A stretch of 64,000 nucleotides of DNA, taken from JANSXG01 sp024743075 (GTDB taxonomy: Bacteria > Planctomycetota > Phycisphaerae > Phycisphaerales > UBA1924). The stretch is taken from positions 124,001 through 188,000 of the forward strand of contig CP159477.1 in assembly GCA_042140185.1 (NCBI GenBank), given 5' to 3'. The notes under the pieces are model-generated. The model ran no database searches and was not told the DNA's origin. It was given only the letters and a program-made list of their open reading frames with translations. Made by a program: the position numbers and the translations under genes. Shown here in pieces: positions 60,848-64,000 of the stretch (positions are counted from its first letter, which is position 1; every line of letters begins with the position of its first letter).

Positions 60848-62107
60848 ATGAGTCTGACCCAGTGCCTGTCCCTGATCGCGGGCGCCACGCTCGCCGGCAC
60901 CGCCGTCGCTGATTCCGCTATCACCGCGGACGAGGCGCGGGCCATCGTTGCCGAAATGCTTGCTGACGCCGAAACCCGTTCGAGCCTGCAGTCCTCCGGC
61001 GGTACCGCCGGCCACGACGGCAAGTTCTTCATGTCCAGCGCCGGCGGCAGCTTCCGCCTCAACGTTGGCGGTCAGATCCAGTTCCGCTACATGCTGAACC
61101 TGGGTGACGACCTCGGTGGCACCACCGACAACGACGACGAGCGCGGCTTCCAGACCCGTCGCACCAAGCTCGACTTCACCGGTACCGTCTACGACGATAT
61201 CGACTTCAAGATCACCGGTGCGTTCGATCGCGACGGCGGCGCCTTCACCCTCGAAGACGCCTACACCGTCTTCAACATGAACGAGAACTCGGCCTTCCAG
61301 GTCGGTCAGTTCAAGCTCCCGTTCGCCCAGGAAGAGCTCGTCAGCTCCCGCCGTCAGCTCGCCGCTGACCGCTCGGTCGCCAACGAGATCTTCAACCAGG
61401 GTCGCTCGCAGGGTGTCATGTACCGCTACAGCAGCGACGACTGGCGCTTCGCCGCGGCGTTCTCCGACGGCTTCAACACCGTCAACACCGACTACAACAC
61501 CTCCAACGGCACCGGTCTCCTCGGCGCTGGTGAGGCCGACTGGGCCTTCACTGGTCGCTTCGAGTACAAGGGTGCCGGCAACTGGAACCAGTTCCGTGAC
61601 TTCACCTCCGAAGCCGGTTCCGAAACCGCTTGGATGATCGGTGCGGCCGCTCACTGGGAAACCGGTGAAGTCGGCGGTGCCGGTTCGACCGACTACGACA
61701 GCCTCGCGTACACCGTTGACGCGACCCTCGAGGGTGACGGCTGGAGCCTCTTCGGCGCCTTCATCGGTCGCTCGCAGGACGTCGACGGCGGCATCGACGC
61801 CGACGACTTCGGTCACGTCCTCCAGGCCGCCTTCCGCATCCCCGAGTCGAAGTGGGAAATCTTCGGTCGCTGGGACGGCGTCTACGCGGACAGCAGCTAC
61901 ACCAACAACGACGACTTCAACACCCTCACTTTCGGTGCCAACTACTACATGCACGGCCACGCCGCGAAGTTCACGGTTGACCTGCAGTACTTCCTCGACG
62001 ACTCCGCGGACAACGACATCGTCTCCGCCAACAGCGGCATCGGTCTCCTGACCGACTCCGACGACGGCGAGATCGGCATCCGTGCTCAGTTCCAGCTCCT
62101 CTTCTAA
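60848..62107 (+). CDS. Outer membrane porin (OprO/OprP-like)
   Basis: ATG 60848 follows TTTAGGAGAGTC. The 419-residue protein has a signal peptide (LSLIAGATLAGTAVADSAIT, cleavage near VADS), an N-terminal helix (DEARAIVAEMLADAETRSSL) and a long beta-barrel with alternating aromatic strands (GGQIQFRYMLNLGDD, GFQTRRTKLDFTGTVYDDID, FQVGQFKLPFAQEEL). It ends in Phe (QFQLLF), the outer membrane beta-barrel insertion signal. It resembles the phosphate-selective porin O/P family by layout; solute preference is not proven. Codon usage is strongly GC-biased and regular, in keeping with high expression. A strong terminator follows. Confidence 0.85.
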   Translation: MSLTQCLSLIAGATLAGTAVADSAITADEARAIVAEMLADAETRSSLQSSGGTAGHDGKFFMSSAGGSFRLNVGGQIQFRYMLNLGDDLGGTTDNDDERGFQTRRTKLDFTGTVYDDIDFKITGAFDRDGGAFTLEDAYTVFNMNENSAFQVGQFKLPFAQEELVSSRRQLAADRSVANEIFNQGRSQGVMYRYSSDDWRFAAAFSDGFNTVNTDYNTSNGTGLLGAGEADWAFTGRFEYKGAGNWNQFRDFTSEAGSETAWMIGAAAHWETGEVGGAGSTDYDSLAYTVDATLEGDGWSLFGAFIGRSQDVDGGIDADDFGHVLQAAFRIPESKWEIFGRWDGVYADSSYTNNDDFNTLTFGANYYMHGHAAKFTVDLQYFLDDSADNDIVSANSGIGLLTDSDDGEIGIRAQFQLLF

Positions 62108-62144
62108 TCGAAGCTGAACTGATCACGATCATCTGATCGAATCG

Positions 62145-62178
62145 CAGGCCGGCTCCTCGGAGCCGGCCTGTTCTTTTG
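62145..62178 (+). terminator. Intrinsic terminator of the porin gene
   Basis: CAGGCCGGCTC / GAGCCGGCCTG with a 4-base loop, followed by TTCTTTTG, 38 bases past the stop codon. Confidence 0.92.
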
Positions 62179-62269
62179 CCGGTGCGCCGTCCGCCGCGTC
62201 CGCTCAGCGTTACACTCTCGAATCGTCGCCGTTCGATGGCGACACAGCGCACGCCACGCGGAGACAGCC

Positions 62270-63223
62270 TTGACCCAGACCACCCTCGCCGACTCACCCG
62301 CAGCCATGCTCCCCGGACCCGAAATCAAACCCGCAAAGCTCTCCGGCAAGAAGGGCTCTCGACGCAACCGCACGGGCAAGTCTCTCGCCGAGGTCGCCGA
62401 CCGCCATGTCTGCTACGAGGCGTCGGTTCAGTGCGTCGAAGCCGAGATCGACTTCGTCACCGAGACCTTCGAGAAGGTCCGCAAGCGCCCGCTGCGTCTG
62501 CTCCGCGAGGACTTCTGCGGCACCGCGAACACGTCCTGCGAGTTCGTCTCGCGTCACGACGACAACCGCGCCATCGGCGTCGACCTCGATGAGCCCACGC
62601 TGCAGTGGGGGCGCGATCACAAGATCAGCAAGCTCTCCGAGTCGGGGCAGGCACGGGTCGAGCTCCGCAACGAGAACGTGCTGACCGTCGAGACCGAACC
62701 CACCGACGCGATCCTGGCGATGAACTTCAGCTACTTCATCTTCCAGCAGCGCGACCTGCTCCGCTCCTACTTTGAAAAGTGCCGCGCTGCGCTGAACGAC
62801 GACGGCGTCCTCTTTCTGGACTGCTTCGGCGGCCATGAGAGCTACGCCGAAACCGAAGACGAGCGCGAGATCGAGGACGACGACGGCAAGCCCGTGCTCA
62901 TCGGCATCAACCAGTACTCCAAAGAGGGCTTCGTCTACGTCTGGGACCAGCACAAGTTCAACCCCATCACCGGCGAAGCCGTCTGCAAGATCCACTTCCA
63001 TTTCCCCGACAAGTCGAAGATCAAGAACGCCTTCACCTACGTCTGGCGCATGTGGACCCTCCCCGAGCTCCGCGAACTGCTGACAGAGGCCGGCTTCAGC
63101 CAGGTCGATGTCTACTGGGAAGGCACCGACGAGGAAACCGGAGAGGGCAGCGGCGAGTACTACCCCACCCTCGAAGGCGAAGCCGACCCCGCCTGGGTCG
63201 CCTACATCGTCGCGCAGAAGTAA
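62270..63223 (+). CDS. SAM-dependent class I methyltransferase
   Basis: The likely start is TTG 62270 with GGAGA nine bases upstream; the next ATG at 62306 lacks a good ribosome binding site. The 317-residue protein has the nucleotide-binding motif LLREDFCGTANTSCEFV, then ALNDDGVLFLDCFGGHE and a C-terminal helix pair (LRELLTEAGFSQVDVYWEGT) as in class I methyltransferases. A Lys/Arg-rich N-terminal extension precedes the domain (KKGSRRNRTGK). The target (protein, RNA or small molecule) cannot be read from the sequence. No operon partner is evident; a terminator follows 34 bases on. Confidence 0.78.
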   Translation: MTQTTLADSPAAMLPGPEIKPAKLSGKKGSRRNRTGKSLAEVADRHVCYEASVQCVEAEIDFVTETFEKVRKRPLRLLREDFCGTANTSCEFVSRHDDNRAIGVDLDEPTLQWGRDHKISKLSESGQARVELRNENVLTVETEPTDAILAMNFSYFIFQQRDLLRSYFEKCRAALNDDGVLFLDCFGGHESYAETEDEREIEDDDGKPVLIGINQYSKEGFVYVWDQHKFNPITGEAVCKIHFHFPDKSKIKNAFTYVWRMWTLPELRELLTEAGFSQVDVYWEGTDEETGEGSGEYYPTLEGEADPAWVAYIVAQK

Positions 63224-63256
63224 AGATCGCGTCGAAGCCGCGTTTCTGCTCCGAAA

Positions 63257-63287
63257 ATCCGGGTCGAGGCCCGGATATTTTCTTTCA
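63257..63287 (+). terminator. Intrinsic terminator of the methyltransferase gene
   Basis: ATCCGGG / CCCGGAT with a 6-base loop, followed by ATTTTCTTTC. Confidence 0.85.
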
Positions 63288-63341
63288 ATTATTTCTGAAA
63301 CCAATGCAAACCGGACCGCTCCGGCGTACGATATCGACGCT

Positions 63342-64000
63342 ATGCCGACTCTCGTGGACATCGCGCCAGCACCCGCTCAAGTGGCCGACCTCGTCGCCGC
63401 GGGCTTGGTTCGCGCAGTTGAAGTCATGCACGCCCAGCTTCGCACCTCTGTCGGCGAGGTCGAGCAACTCGTCCGCCTCGCTGAGCGATACCACGGCAAG
63501 ATGCTTCGCCCGGCGATCTCGATGGTCAGCGCGATCGCGTCGGGGCCGCTTTCCGGCGAGGTCGGGCCGATCGATGAGAGTGACCCGCGCTTCCATCGCG
63601 TCGCGACCATCGGCGCCGTCATTGAACTGATCCACCTCGCGACCCTTGTCCACGACGATGTGCTCGACCACGCCGAAGAGCGTCGCGGCGGGCCGTCGGT
63701 CAACGCTCTAAAGGGCAACGAGCAGTCGGTCATCCTCGGCGATTACCTGCTGTCCAAGGCCTTCCACCTCTGCGCCAGACTCGACGCCGAGGCCGGAACC
63801 CGCTGCGCCATCCGCGTCGGCGAGATCACCTCGACGGTCTGCGAGGGTGAGATCCTCCAGCTCTCACATCGGGGCGACGCCGAACTTACACGCGATACAT
63901 ATTTCAACATCATCGAGCGCAAGACCGCGGCGTTGATTGCGGTTGCGTGCGAACTGGGAGCGGTGCTCTCAGGCGCTCCGCAGAGCGTCGCCGATGCCCT
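63342..64000 (+). CDS. Polyprenyl diphosphate synthase (partial, runs off right edge)
   Basis: ATG 63342 opens MPTLVDIAPAPAQVADLVAA and remains open to the end of the window (219 codons). It shows LAERYHGKMLRPAISMVSAI (substrate-binding Arg/Lys region) and the first Asp-rich motif LVHDDVLDHAEERRGGPSVN at about residue 104, followed by SVILGDYLLSKAFHL. This is the trans-isoprenyl diphosphate synthase family, which makes quinone side chains or carrier lipids. Chain length cannot be decided because the rest of the active site lies beyond the edge. Confidence 0.88.
   Translation, partial: MPTLVDIAPAPAQVADLVAAGLVRAVEVMHAQLRTSVGEVEQLVRLAERYHGKMLRPAISMVSAIASGPLSGEVGPIDESDPRFHRVATIGAVIELIHLATLVHDDVLDHAEERRGGPSVNALKGNEQSVILGDYLLSKAFHLCARLDAEAGTRCAIRVGEITSTVCEGEILQLSHRGDAELTRDTYFNIIERKTAALIAVACELGAVLSGAPQSVADA

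Overview
The window is a 64 kb chromosomal segment of a GC-rich planctomycete, most likely of the Phycisphaerae. This is inferred from several signs: secreted proteins ending in a PxPG / hydrophobic / poly-Arg sorting tail, a histone H1-like mini-protein, an ECF sigma factor paired with a transmembrane Ser/Thr kinase, LolA-like and TPR-metallopeptidase envelope proteins, and a lipoprotein gene between rpoB and rpoC. No phage, insertion sequence, CRISPR array or rRNA was seen. Gene density is high and gene order is housekeeping-like.

Layout. 1-3.6 kb: MscS channel end, mannose-6-phosphate isomerase, a UvrC-like protein with a degenerate nuclease domain, FabZ and a histone H1-like protein. 3.7-8.1 kb: a diguanylate cyclase with a receiver-like partner, then murG and ftsW. 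8.3-21.2 kb: a secreted Tyr/Ser/Arg-rich protein, then rplK-rplA-rplJ-rplL, rpoB, a lipoprotein gene and rpoC. 21.2-28 kb: single-domain asparaginase, thioesterase, DUF4397 secreted protein, SixA-like phosphatase, HglS/YdcJ oxygenase, a DUF2179 membrane protein and isocitrate dehydrogenase. 28-36.4 kb: Na+/solute symporter, two tandem WCGDC thioredoxin-fold proteins, a small membrane protein, aldo/keto reductase, a PH-domain membrane protein, mutS and tRNA-Ala(CGC). 36.5-39.2 kb: a zinc/manganese ABC transporter operon with a palindromic operator-like site. 39.4-44 kb: a lipid/polysaccharide flippase, an EEP-family membrane hydrolase and cysQ-cysC. 44.2-48.8 kb: an ECF sigma-kinase operon and a divergent coiled-coil membrane protein. 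48.8-53.9 kb: a LolA-like protein with a TPR-gluzincin peptidase, a YceI-family protein and ruvX. 53.9-64 kb: nuoH, a secreted propeller-like protein, dnaN, transketolase, a porin, a methyltransferase and the start of a polyprenyl diphosphate synthase.

A property of the whole window is that thirteen frame breaks fall inside twelve otherwise well-conserved genes, including rpoB, rpoC, rplK, dnaN, mutS and nuoH. Almost all are one-base losses in short G/C or A runs. They look like sequencing or assembly indels rather than biology. I annotate each such gene as one CDS and give the position of the break.

Functional themes are transcription/translation core, cell wall synthesis (manA, murG, ftsW, flippase, polyprenyl synthase), envelope maintenance (LolA-like, TPR peptidase, porin, PxPG-tail proteins), metal uptake, DNA repair (mutS, UvrC-like, ruvX, dnaN) and signalling (c-di-GMP, ECF/kinase).
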